A stretch of DNA of 64,000 nt from Mycolicibacterium sp. (GTDB lineage Bacteria; Actinomycetota; Actinomycetes; Mycobacteriales; Mycobacteriaceae), in contig NZ_JAEMTA010000001.1 of NCBI RefSeq assembly GCF_016462545.1, forward strand, positions 506,668 through 570,667, read 5' to 3'. This document shows, piece by piece, positions 8,812 to 16,805 of this stretch. Below the pieces are notes generated by a model. That model worked only from the letters and a program-made list of their open reading frames with translations. It ran no database searches and had not been told where the DNA came from. A program made the translations under genes and the position numbers. Numbering within the stretch: position 1 is the stretch's first letter; each line of letters opens with the position of its first letter.

Positions 8812-10017
8812 ATGAGCGAGAGTCAGTCAGGTGCAACATGTCCCGTCAAGGGCGTCGAGATGAACACCCCGAACTCGCCCGCCCTCACGCACTTCCGTCT
8901 GCTCGACGAGTGTCAGGACGAGGCCCGGCCGGTCTTCCGTAATACCGAGGCCGGCGTCGACTACTGGGTGTTCACCGACAACTCGGTGATCCTCGACGGA
9001 CTGCAGCACCCTGAGCTCTGGTCCAGCAGCGTCATCGTGCCGACGGACCCCGAACCGCCGTACAAGTGGATTCCGATCATGATCGACCCGCCGGAACACG
9101 CCAAGTGGCGTCAGGTGCTGGCGGAGTACTTCTCGCCCGGCCGCGTCAAGGGGCTGCGTGACGCGCAGCAGAAGCTCGCCGCGGAGCTCGTCGACGAGCT
9201 GGTCGAGGAGGGTGGCTGCGACTTCGTCGAACGGATCTCGCGGGTGTTTCCGACCAAGGTCTTCCTCACCATCATGGGAATGCCCGTCGAGGATCTCGGG
9301 CAGTTCATGGCTTGGGAGGACATGATCCTGCACCAGACCGGCGTGGGCGAAGAGGCCAACGCTGCACGGCTCGAAGGCATGATGCATGTGATGGGCTATT
9401 TCACCGGCCTGATCGAGCAGCGCCGAGAGAACCGCAACCCAGACGCCGACGACATCGTCAGCAAGGCCATCGACTGGACCATCGACGGTGAGCCCATCAG
9501 CGACATGGACCTGCTCAACTGTCTTCTGCTGCTGTTCATGGCCGGACTCGACACGGTGTCCAACCAGCTCTCCTACGCCATGGTGCATCTGGCCACCCAC
9601 CCGGCCGACCGCGCCAGGATCGTCTCCGATCCCGAGCTCATCCCCAAGGCAGTAGAGGAGATATTGCGCGTCTATCCCATCGTCCAAACCGCCCGAAAGG
9701 CCACCCAGGACATGGACTTCCACGGATGTCCAGTGAAGGCGGGTGACATGGCGTCGTTCTCGTTGGCCTTCGCCGGCCGCGACGAGAGCGCCTACCCGGA
9801 TGCCCGCACCGTCGATCTCGACCGTGGCGTCACGCGGCACCTGTCCTTCGGCGGAGGACCGCATCGCTGCCTTGGCTCGCACCTGGCTCGCCAGGAGATG
9901 GTGCTGGTTCTGGAGGAGTGGCACAAGCGGATTCCGGGCTACGAACTCGCCGGGGATGCGATCGAACACGGCGGCCAGGTGTTCGGCGTCGATGTGCTTC
10001 CGCTGACGTGGCGGTGA
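8812..10017 (+). CDS. Cytochrome P450 monooxygenase
   Basis: A complete 401-residue bacterial P450. Seen: helix I AGLDT (about residue 243), ExxR in EEILRVYP, and the heme loop [14 protein letters not shown] with the Cys ligand near residue 353. The start is ATG 8812 with AAAGGA eight bases upstream. It is probably soluble, needing a ferredoxin and reductase that are not encoded nearby. It heads an operon with an acyl-CoA dehydrogenase (one-base gap) and a beta-hydroxyacid-dehydrogenase-like protein, so its product is probably channelled to beta-oxidation-type degradation. The substrate is unknown. Confidence 0.95.
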   Translation: MSESQSGATCPVKGVEMNTPNSPALTHFRLLDECQDEARPVFRNTEAGVDYWVFTDNSVILDGLQHPELWSSSVIVPTDPEPPYKWIPIMIDPPEHAKWRQVLAEYFSPGRVKGLRDAQQKLAAELVDELVEEGGCDFVERISRVFPTKVFLTIMGMPVEDLGQFMAWEDMILHQTGVGEEANAARLEGMMHVMGYFTGLIEQRRENRNPDADDIVSKAIDWTIDGEPISDMDLLNCLLLLFMAGLDTVSNQLSYAMVHLATHPADRARIVSDPELIPKAVEEILRVYPIVQTARKATQDMDFHGCPVKAGDMASFSLAFAGRDESAYPDARTVDLDRGVTRHLSFGGGPHRCLGSHLARQEMVLVLEEWHKRIPGYELAGDAIEHGGQVFGVDVLPLTWR

Positions 10018-10018
10018 C

Positions 10019-11236
10019 GTGAGCGTGCCGCGCACGCAGGACCGGATGTGGCACGACGTGGGCGTTCCGGCCGAGACGGTCCAACTCCGCCACGAGGTCC
10101 GGGCATCCGTCGAGCAGGCCGTCGTGCCGTATGCCGCTGAGATCGGTCAGCGCGAGGAGAGCGCGGACAGCTTCCCGTGGAAGGCGTTTCGCGGGCTCGC
10201 CGATGAGGGAGTCTTCGAGATCCCCTTCGGCCCGGAGTTCGGCCGCGGGCTCGAGTATCCACTGCTGGGTACCTGCACGGCGACCGAGGAGATCGCCTAC
10301 CACAGCAGCAGCATGGCCGGTGTCTACGACGGCCAGTGCATTCTCATCCCCAAGGCGCTGTCCTTCGCATCGCACGAGCTGCGCTCCAGGCTGATTCCGG
10401 GACTCGTCAGCGGTGATCTGGTCTTCGCCTTCGCCACCACCGAACCCGACGCGAGCAGTGACCTGTCCGTCGAGGCGATGCAGACTGTGGCCGAGGAGAC
10501 CCCTGACGGTTTCCTGGTGAACGGACGCAAGCGCTGGATTACCAACAGTCCGGTTGCCGACTGGGTCGCGGTGCTGTGCAAGAGCGGGCGCGGCATGACG
10601 ATGCTGGCCGTGGACCTCAAGAACACCCCTGGCATCAGAATCGGTGCGCCGGATCTCAAGATGGGGCATCGCGGCCAGCTGACCGCAGACATCGTCTTCG
10701 AGAATGTGGTCGTCCCCCGTGCCAACGTGTTGGGGGAGCCGGGTAGCGGACTGTCGGTTGCGCTTGCGACGCTGACGTACGGCCGCATCGGCATTGCCGC
10801 CGCCGGCGTTGGCGTCGCGCAGGCGGCGCTCGATCTCGCGGTGGAGCGCATGCGCACCCGACACGTCTTCGGCAAACCCCTTGGTGCCATGCAGCACTGG
10901 CAGTACCGCCTCGCTGAACGCGCCACCGAACTCGAGTGTGCGCGGAGCCTGTACCAAAAGGCTGCGCTGAGAGTGGACGGCGGTGACCGGCACGCCGAAC
11001 CCGAGGCGTCGATGGCCAAGTCCTTTGCCACCAAGCTGGCGGCCGACATGGCGCGCGACGCGATCCAGGTCTTCGGCGGATACGGCTTCGCCCGGCAGGT
11101 GTCCGAGACCGGGGAGACGTTCCGACTCGAGGAGCTGTACCGCGACGCCAAGATCCTCGAGATCTTCGAAGGCGCGAACGAAGTGCTGCAGTGGGTGATC
11201 GCCCGGCAGTTGATCGGGCGAGACGTCACCGGCTGA
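10019..11236 (+). CDS. Acyl-CoA dehydrogenase
   Basis: A 405-residue FAD-dependent acyl-CoA dehydrogenase of usual length. Seen: FAD/substrate segment FATTEPDASSDLS, WITNS, the mid domain with VFENVVVPRANVLGEPG, the FGKPLGAMQHWQYRLAE helix, and the C-terminal YRDAKILEIFEGANEVLQW, where the Glu aligns with the usual catalytic base. It introduces an alpha-beta double bond into an acyl-CoA. The start is GTG 10019, one base after the P450 stop; other GTG codons follow. It is in an operon with the P450 and the NAD-binding enzyme downstream. Confidence 0.92.
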   Translation: MSVPRTQDRMWHDVGVPAETVQLRHEVRASVEQAVVPYAAEIGQREESADSFPWKAFRGLADEGVFEIPFGPEFGRGLEYPLLGTCTATEEIAYHSSSMAGVYDGQCILIPKALSFASHELRSRLIPGLVSGDLVFAFATTEPDASSDLSVEAMQTVAEETPDGFLVNGRKRWITNSPVADWVAVLCKSGRGMTMLAVDLKNTPGIRIGAPDLKMGHRGQLTADIVFENVVVPRANVLGEPGSGLSVALATLTYGRIGIAAAGVGVAQAALDLAVERMRTRHVFGKPLGAMQHWQYRLAERATELECARSLYQKAALRVDGGDRHAEPEASMAKSFATKLAADMARDAIQVFGGYGFARQVSETGETFRLEELYRDAKILEIFEGANEVLQWVIARQLIGRDVTG

Positions 11237-11259
11237 CCGACGCAACCACGGGAGACCAG

Positions 11260-12081
11260 ATGACCGCGACGATCGGCTTCCTCGGTGCCGGGCAGCTGGG
11301 TGAACCGATGGTGCTGAGGTTGTTGGCCGCCGGCCACGACCTCCTGGTCTACGTCCGACGCGACGACGTGCGCGAGCGGTTGCGCGCCGCGGGAGCCACC
11401 GTCGTCGATTCGGTGGCCGACTTGGCGCGCCGCAGCGACGTCCTCATCTCGTGTCTGTTCTCCGACGGGCAACTGCGCGAAGCTGGTCTCGGCCCAGGCG
11501 GTTTCGTCGCCAACGCCAAGCCCGGTTCGGTGTTCGTCTCTCACACGACCGGGAATCTGTCGACCCTCGAGGCGCTGCGAGACGGATCGACGTCGCCGTT
11601 CGTCATTCTCGACGCACCGGTCAGTGGCACCGTCGAGAACATCGTTGCGGGCACCCTGACCGTCCTGATCGGCGGATGCGGCGACGCCGTCGCGACGGTC
11701 ACTCCGATCCTGGGTGCCTACGCCAATCCGATCGTCCCGACCGGACCGTTGGGAAGCGCGCTGGCGCTCAAGCTGATCAACAACCTGCTGTTCGCGGCTA
11801 ACGCTCAATTACTCTCCGCAGCAACGGAACTGGGCACTCATCTGGGCGTCGAGCCGGACGTCCTGCTGTCCGCTTTGCAGGTGTGCAGCGCGGGTAGTAA
11901 CGCAGCCGCCCACGCTCATCGCATCGGCGGAATGGACAGGTTCGCCGACTTGGCGGCACCGTTTCTCCGCAAGGACGTCGACGCGTGCCGCGAGGCGGCG
12001 GCCGAGATCGGCGTCGATCTCGGGCTCCTGGGTGTCGCCGTCCGCGACGGACCGTTGGCCCTGGACGGGGCGGAGCGCTAA
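11260..12081 (+). CDS. NAD(P)-binding beta-hydroxyacid dehydrogenase family protein
   Basis: A 273-residue member of the 3-hydroxyisobutyrate / 6-phosphogluconate-type dehydrogenases. Seen: N-terminal Rossmann motif GFLGAGQLGEPMVLRLLAAG, the substrate motif DAPVSGTVENIVAGTLTVLI and the catalytic Lys in LKLINNLLFAAN. Start ATG 11260, 23 bases after the acyl-CoA dehydrogenase stop. It probably oxidises a beta-hydroxy acid or semialdehyde arising in the same pathway. Its last four bases overlap the end of the convergent SDR gene. Confidence 0.88.
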   Translation: MTATIGFLGAGQLGEPMVLRLLAAGHDLLVYVRRDDVRERLRAAGATVVDSVADLARRSDVLISCLFSDGQLREAGLGPGGFVANAKPGSVFVSHTTGNLSTLEALRDGSTSPFVILDAPVSGTVENIVAGTLTVLIGGCGDAVATVTPILGAYANPIVPTGPLGSALALKLINNLLFAANAQLLSAATELGTHLGVEPDVLLSALQVCSAGSNAAAHAHRIGGMDRFADLAAPFLRKDVDACREAAAEIGVDLGLLGVAVRDGPLALDGAER

Positions 12082-13001
12082 CCGCCCAGCCGCAGGCCGG
12101 TGTTGCGCGTGCCGAAGACGTCGGTCGCCATGATTGAGCCGAGTGTGTCGGCATTCCAACGCTTCTGACCGTTAGACACCGATGCAACCGGATGCCAACC
12201 CTTGAGTAACTGGAGGTGTTCGCCCATCGCCCGGATCACCTGACCGCTGATGTGACCGGCCTCGGGGCTCGCCAACCAGGCCACCACCGGGGAACCGAGC
12301 GAGGGATCCTTGGGGTCGAACTCGTCCTCGTCGCGCTCATCGGGTTCGATGGCCGCCGCCGCGCCGGGCATGGAGGCCGACATCCGGGTGCGCCCGCCGG
12401 GGCTGATGGCGTTCACGGTCGCGCCGATCGACGCCAGTTCCAGGCTCAGTGTCTGGGTCAGGCCGACGATGGCGGACTTGGCCGTGCTGTAGTTGGTCTG
12501 ACCGAAGTGGCCGTGCAGTCCCGCGCCGGAGGTCGTATTGATGATGCGGCCGTATACCTTTGCATCCGACTCCTTGGATTCGGCGCGCCACCTGCGGGCG
12601 ACCGCGCGGCTGGTGAGCCAGCTGCCACGGACGTGGACGCGCATCACCAGGTCGAAGTCGTCGACGGTCATGTTCCAGATCGCCTTGTCGCGCACGATGC
12701 CCGCGTTGTTGACCACGATGTCCAATCGTCCGAGCTGTGAGTAGGCGCGTTCGACGGCGAGGTCGACCTGCTCTTCGTCGCCGACGTCACTGAAGTCGGA
12801 AATCGCCTGCCCGCCGCGCTTCTCGATGATCGAGACGACCTCGTCGGCCACCTTGTCGGTGCCCTCCCCGGACAGGCTGGTGCCCAGGTCGTTGACGATG
12901 ACGGTGGCGCCGTGCTTGGCCAGTTCTAGCGCGTGGCCACGGCCGATGCCGTGGCCCGCGCCGGTCACCAGGGCGACCTTGCCGTCCAGCAGTCCAGTCA
13001 C
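12078..13001 (-). CDS. SDR family oxidoreductase, 3-hydroxyacyl-CoA dehydrogenase-like
   Basis: A 307-residue short-chain dehydrogenase with TGAGHGIGRGHALELA (residues 14-29), NNAG, and the catalytic Ser, Tyr and Lys in NTTSGAGLHG and NYSTAKSA. Its length and the NDLGTSLSGEGTDK loop resemble the dehydrogenase unit of peroxisomal multifunctional enzyme 2 and related mycobacterial 17-beta/3-hydroxyacyl-CoA dehydrogenases. Start GTG 13001 overlaps the stop of the DUF35 gene (TAGTG). It is the last gene of a leftward operon P450, crotonase, DUF35, SDR, and fits the hydroxyacyl-CoA oxidation step after hydration. Confidence 0.9.
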   Translation of the reverse strand: MTGLLDGKVALVTGAGHGIGRGHALELAKHGATVIVNDLGTSLSGEGTDKVADEVVSIIEKRGGQAISDFSDVGDEEQVDLAVERAYSQLGRLDIVVNNAGIVRDKAIWNMTVDDFDLVMRVHVRGSWLTSRAVARRWRAESKESDAKVYGRIINTTSGAGLHGHFGQTNYSTAKSAIVGLTQTLSLELASIGATVNAISPGGRTRMSASMPGAAAAIEPDERDEDEFDPKDPSLGSPVVAWLASPEAGHISGQVIRAMGEHLQLLKGWHPVASVSNGQKRWNADTLGSIMATDVFGTRNTGLRLGG

Positions 13002-13423
13002 TAGAGCTCCTCTGCGGATGTGAAGATGGTCAGATAGGGGCTGTCGGATTCGTTCTCGTCGACGGGTCGGAACACGGCGGTAACCGGCATGTCCACCCGA
13101 AGACGTTCTGGCTCAACGCCTTCGATGGCCGTGATCAACCGCGGACCCTCGTCGAGTTGGACGAGGGCGGCCACGTAGGGCAATCGTTCCTTGAACGGAG
13201 CCAGATCGTTCACGAACACGGTCGAGTAGGTGTACAGCGTGCCGCGTCCGCTGGCCTGTAGCGGATGGACGTCCTCGCTCCAGCAGTGGGGGCAGAACGG
13301 TCGCGGGTAGTGATGCACCCTTCCGCACGACGCGCACTCGGCGATCAGGAGACGGCCATCGCGGGCGGCGTTCCAGTACGGCCCGCTGGCCGAGTCGATC
13401 GTGGGGATGTCTGCGCGGGCCAT
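13001..13423 (-). CDS. DUF35 zinc-ribbon / OB-fold protein
   Basis: A 140-residue acyl-CoA-associated OB-fold protein with an intact N-terminal zinc ribbon (CASCGRVHHYPRPFCPHC) and the C-terminal OB domain. Such proteins act as obligate partners of thiolase-like lipid transfer proteins and acyl-CoA hydratases in steroid side-chain degradation (ChsH2 type). ATG 13423 is two bases after the crotonase stop; GTG 13432 is an alternative. No thiolase-like partner is in this operon, so the partner may be the crotonase neighbour or be encoded elsewhere. Confidence 0.88.
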   Translation of the reverse strand: MARADIPTIDSASGPYWNAARDGRLLIAECASCGRVHHYPRPFCPHCWSEDVHPLQASGRGTLYTYSTVFVNDLAPFKERLPYVAALVQLDEGPRLITAIEGVEPERLRVDMPVTAVFRPVDENESDSPYLTIFTSAEEL

Positions 13424-13425
13424 CG

Positions 13426-14235
13426 TCACCACCCCGTGAATTCGGTCGGGCGCTTCTCCATGAAGGCCTTCACGCCTTCGGTCGAGTCGTGCGAGTAGGA
13501 CTGAATCTCCTGAGCCATCGCCTCGGCGACGAACGCACCGGATCGGTCGGTGTCGGGGGAGTCGTTGAGCAGCCGCTTGGTGAAGGCGATCGCGCTGGTG
13601 GGCGCGCCCGTGAGTCGCCCGGCGAAGTCGTCGACCGTGGCGTCGAAGTCATCGGTGCCGACCACTCGATTGACCAGGCCCAAAGTCAATGCCTCGGCAG
13701 CCGAGAGTCTTTCACCGAAGAATGTCATCTCCTTGGCCTTCTGCATGCCGATCCGACGGGGCAGCAGGTAGCAGCCTCCTCCGTCGACGACCAGTCCGCG
13801 CTTGACGAAAGACTCTGCGAAGTAGGCATTCTCGGTGGCGATCACCAGGTCGGAGGCGTACACGAGGTGCGCCCCCAGTCCGGTCGCAGCCCCGTGTACG
13901 GCGGCGATCACCGGCTTGTTGCAGTCCAAGACGCTCGCCACCAACTTCTGGGCGCCGTTCATGATGCGCTTGGTGGGCTCCAGCACGCGCTTCTCGCCGC
14001 GTGCGCGTCGGTCGGCCAGGGAGCCCACGTCGGCGCCAGAGCAGAAGTGCTTTCCGTTCGCGCGCAGCACCACCACGCGGACGTCGTCGTCCCCGTCGGC
14101 GGCGGCGAGCAGAGCGATGAGGTGATCGCGGTCCTCGGGCCGGACCGCATTGGCAGCCTCCGGCCGGTTCAGGGTGATGGTCAGGATGCCGCCCGCGACG
14201 TCGGACAGCACCGGTGCTGGAGTGGAAGTGGTCAT
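13426..14235 (-). CDS. Enoyl-CoA hydratase/isomerase (crotonase) family protein
   Basis: A 269-residue crotonase of usual length. Seen: ITLNRPEAANAV at the N-terminus, the first oxyanion-hole loop in GKHFCSGADVGSL and the second in HGAATGLGAHLVYASDL. It hydrates or isomerises an enoyl-CoA. The start is ATG 14235, overlapping the P450 stop by ATGA. The frame stays open far upstream, antisense to nothing but through the P450 gene in another frame; that extension is not coding. It is the second gene of the leftward P450 operon. Confidence 0.92.
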   Translation of the reverse strand: MTTSTPAPVLSDVAGGILTITLNRPEAANAVRPEDRDHLIALLAAADGDDDVRVVVLRANGKHFCSGADVGSLADRRARGEKRVLEPTKRIMNGAQKLVASVLDCNKPVIAAVHGAATGLGAHLVYASDLVIATENAYFAESFVKRGLVVDGGGCYLLPRRIGMQKAKEMTFFGERLSAAEALTLGLVNRVVGTDDFDATVDDFAGRLTGAPTSAIAFTKRLLNDSPDTDRSGAFVAEAMAQEIQSYSHDSTEGVKAFMEKRPTEFTGW

Positions 14236-15533
14236 GGTGTGTAGGTGGCCTCGAGGTGTTTGACGCCGTTGACGAAGTTGGACTTCAGCATGACCGGCTT
14301 GCCGGAGGCGGTGATGTCGGGGTAGCGGTCGTAGAGCATCTTGAGGGCCACGTTGAGCTCCAGACGCGCCAAGTGGGCGCCAAGGCAGAAGTGCGGTCCG
14401 GGTCCACCGAAGGCGATGTGATTGTTGGGTTTGCGCGCGATGTCGAAGGTCTCCGGATCCGCGAAGACCGCGGGGTCGCGATTGGCGGCTGGGTACCAGA
14501 CGACGACCTTGTCGCCCTCGTTGAAGGTGTGGGTCACCTCGCCGTCGGCATCGGTCAGCGTCACGCCGTCGCGGGTCACCGTGCGCCGCATGTGGATCAC
14601 GGGGCTGGCGTAGCGCAGGATCTCCTCGATGGCGGGCGAGGCAAGCTCGTCGTAGTCGGCAAGCAGTCTCATCCGCTGCTCCGGATGGGCGCTCAGGATC
14701 AGCAGACCGTGGGTGAGCGCGTTGCGGGTGGTCTCGTTTCCTGCGCCGATCAACAGGATGAAGAACTTCGCCAACTCCTGCGGCGTGAGGTTCTCTTCGT
14801 CGGAGGTGACGAGCTTGCTGATCACGTCGTCGCGTGGATGGGCGATGCGGTCCTCGGCGATTCCCTTGAGCAGCTCGATGAGCTTCTCGCTGGTTTCGGT
14901 GACCGCCTTCTCGATGCCCTCGACCGTTTGGTCCGGCACGTACTCGGGATCGGAGGCGCCGAGGACGACGTTCGTGGCCCGCAGGATGAATTGTTCGTGC
15001 TCGCGCGGAACGCCCAACATGTCGTCGATGATGCGCAAGGGCAGCAGCGTGGCGAACGATGAGACGAAGTCGCACGTGCCCGAACGTGGCATCTCGTCGA
15101 GGATCTCGGCGGTGGTGTCCCGGATCAGCCCGCGGAGTTCGGAGAGCAAGCGGGGACTGAATCCCCTCGAGACGATCTTGCGCAGCCGTTGGTGTTCGGG
15201 ATCGTCCATGTCGATGATAGACCCGCGGTACTCCCGCATCTCGGCGGTCTGGGTGAAGATCTGGGTGCCCTGCCCGGAGCTGAACTCGTCGGGGCGGCGG
15301 CTGATGGTGGTGATGTCGCGGTGCGATCCCACCGCCCAGAACCCGCGGGCCGTCGGGGCGCTGGGACGGTTGGTGCGGACGAAGACCGGAGCGCCCGCCT
15401 CCCGGAGTCGCCGGTAGAGGTCGGGCCGGTCGGCCGGATGGTCCTGCCACCACTGCAGGTCGATCAGCGGGGCGAAGTGCTGCTCGTCGACGTCGATCGC
15501 GCTCACGACATGTGATTCTGGCACCCATGTCAC
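14232..15533 (-). CDS. Cytochrome P450, CYP124/CYP125-like group
   Basis: A P450 of about 433 residues. Seen: RLRKIVSRGFSPR, helix I IGAGNETTRNALTHG (about residue 262), ExxR in EEILRYASP, and the heme loop FGGPGPHFCLGAHLA with Cys near residue 383. The GNETTRN helix I and the heme loop are like mycobacterial CYP124, CYP125 and CYP142, which hydroxylate terminal methyls of sterol or methyl-branched chains, so a lipid-like substrate is plausible. The start is uncertain: GTG 15533 is the longest, GTG 15524 is also possible. It heads the operon with crotonase, DUF35 protein and SDR, and is divergent from the Gfo/Idh gene. Confidence 0.93.
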   Translation of the reverse strand: MTWVPESHVVSAIDVDEQHFAPLIDLQWWQDHPADRPDLYRRLREAGAPVFVRTNRPSAPTARGFWAVGSHRDITTISRRPDEFSSGQGTQIFTQTAEMREYRGSIIDMDDPEHQRLRKIVSRGFSPRLLSELRGLIRDTTAEILDEMPRSGTCDFVSSFATLLPLRIIDDMLGVPREHEQFILRATNVVLGASDPEYVPDQTVEGIEKAVTETSEKLIELLKGIAEDRIAHPRDDVISKLVTSDEENLTPQELAKFFILLIGAGNETTRNALTHGLLILSAHPEQRMRLLADYDELASPAIEEILRYASPVIHMRRTVTRDGVTLTDADGEVTHTFNEGDKVVVWYPAANRDPAVFADPETFDIARKPNNHIAFGGPGPHFCLGAHLARLELNVALKMLYDRYPDITASGKPVMLKSNFVNGVKHLEATYTP

Positions 15534-15611
15534 TTCTAGGCAATGCCGGGGTCACGGCATAGTCAGCGAAAGTGCTCTGCTCGTCCCTTGAACTCGAGCC
15601 ATATCTAACAT

Positions 15612-15622
15612 TAGTGTCACTA
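15612..15622. promoter_or_regulatory. Short palindrome in the P450 / Gfo-Idh divergent region
   Basis: TAGTGTCACTA is a perfect 11-base palindrome (one central base). It lies 78 bases from the P450 start at 15533 and 30 bases before the Gfo/Idh start at 15653. Its TAGTGT core is shared with the arms of the repeat at 8722-8748. A role as an operator for both directions is inferred. Confidence 0.35.
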
Positions 15623-15652
15623 GTGCGACGACGCTGAGGACGAGGAGGTCGC

Positions 15653-16735
15653 ATGACGCTACGGGTAGGCATCATCGGAGTCGGATGGGGTGCCCACGTT
15701 CAGGTGCCTGGCTTCCGAGCCGCCAAGGGCTTCGACCCCGTCGCGCTCTGCGCCCGCACCCCGGAGCGCCTGGAGCGCGTCGCCGCCAAGCTCGGCATCG
15801 AGGAGACCTCCACTGATTGGCAGTCGTTCGTCACCCGCGACGATCTCGACGTCATCTCGGTGGCGACGCCCACCGTGCTGCACCACGACATGACGGTGGC
15901 CGCGCTGGCTGCTGGCAAGCCCGTGCTGTGCGAGAAGCCGCTCGCCGGTGACCTCGATGCGGCGCGCGACATGGTGCGCGCTGCCGTGGCGGCAGGAGTG
16001 CCGACGGCCTGCTGCTTCGAGAACCGTTGGAACCCGGACTGGTTGGCGGTTGCCGACAGGGTGCGCTCGGGGTTCCTGGGCAAGCAGTATCTCGCCCGCG
16101 TTAGCCGCAGCGCCTCGTACTGGCATCCGAGCCATCCCCTCCAGGCCCGCTGGATGTATGACCGCGAGCAGGGCGGCGGGTATCTGGCGGGCATGCTGGT
16201 CCACGATCTCGACTTCCTCTGCAGCCTGCTCGGCCGACCTGTCTCCGTCTGCGCCGAGGTGCGCACCAGCGACCCGGACCGCGTGCTGCCCGACGGGGAG
16301 ACGTTGCACATCACCGCCGACGACACCGCGGCGCTGTTGATGCGGATGGAGTCGGGAGTGACCGCCGTCCTGAGCGTCACCGTGATGGGGGCCCACGCCG
16401 ACCACTACCGCCTTGAACTGTTCGGTGCGGACGGAACCATCATCGGAGACGGCGACTTGCGTTCGGCCGCATACAGTCTCGGCCGTGCGACCGACGAGGG
16501 CCTGAGCCCGCTCGGGGTGGACGAACGCGTTCCGGGGCATCCCGAGCACCTGCCGAAGGGGCTCGCCGGTCACGCCAGCAGGGCGATGGCACTGATGCTC
16601 GAGGACTGGCTGCCGGCGTTCGACGGCGGACCGAGTGCCGCGGCGACGTTCGAGGACGGGCTGTTGTCGCTCGCGGTGATCGACGCCGCGCACCGCTCCG
16701 CCGAGGGTGGTGGCTGGGAAGCCGTCACGGTCTAG
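15653..16735 (+). CDS. Gfo/Idh/MocA family NAD(P)-dependent oxidoreductase
   Basis: A 360-residue protein with the N-terminal Rossmann motif (GIIGVGWGAHVQVPGF), the family EKP motif in VLCEKPLAGD (about residue 95) and the C-terminal alpha/beta domain that includes HDLDFLCSLLG. Members oxidise or reduce sugars, inositols or other hydroxy compounds. The start is ATG 15653 with GAGGAGG upstream. It is a single gene divergent from the P450 operon and ends at a long hairpin. The substrate is unknown. Confidence 0.9.
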   Translation: MTLRVGIIGVGWGAHVQVPGFRAAKGFDPVALCARTPERLERVAAKLGIEETSTDWQSFVTRDDLDVISVATPTVLHHDMTVAALAAGKPVLCEKPLAGDLDAARDMVRAAVAAGVPTACCFENRWNPDWLAVADRVRSGFLGKQYLARVSRSASYWHPSHPLQARWMYDREQGGGYLAGMLVHDLDFLCSLLGRPVSVCAEVRTSDPDRVLPDGETLHITADDTAALLMRMESGVTAVLSVTVMGAHADHYRLELFGADGTIIGDGDLRSAAYSLGRATDEGLSPLGVDERVPGHPEHLPKGLAGHASRAMALMLEDWLPAFDGGPSAAATFEDGLLSLAVIDAAHRSAEGGGWEAVTV

Positions 16736-16743
16736 TGCGCGTC

Positions 16744-16804
16744 GCCGAATGTGGGCTTGAGCACGGGATTTCCCGACGAAGCGTGGAAGAAGTCCACATT
16801 CGGC
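16744..16804. repeat. Long hairpin between convergent genes, dispersed palindromic repeat or terminator
   Basis: GCCGAATGTGG (16744-16754) pairs perfectly with CCACATTCGGC (16794-16804), and the loop contains a second perfect hairpin, CGGGATTTCCCG (16764-16775). It fills the 70-base gap between the ends of the Gfo/Idh and NDMA-alcohol dehydrogenase genes, so it can stop transcription from both sides. The two-level hairpin design looks like a dispersed palindromic repeat rather than a simple terminator; copies elsewhere in the genome would prove this. Confidence 0.6.
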
Positions 16805-16805
16805 G

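Noticed and set aside
13426-15675. A 749-codon open frame on the minus strand
   Set aside because: Only the last 269 codons encode the crotonase. The upstream part runs through the P450 gene in another frame and has no family features.
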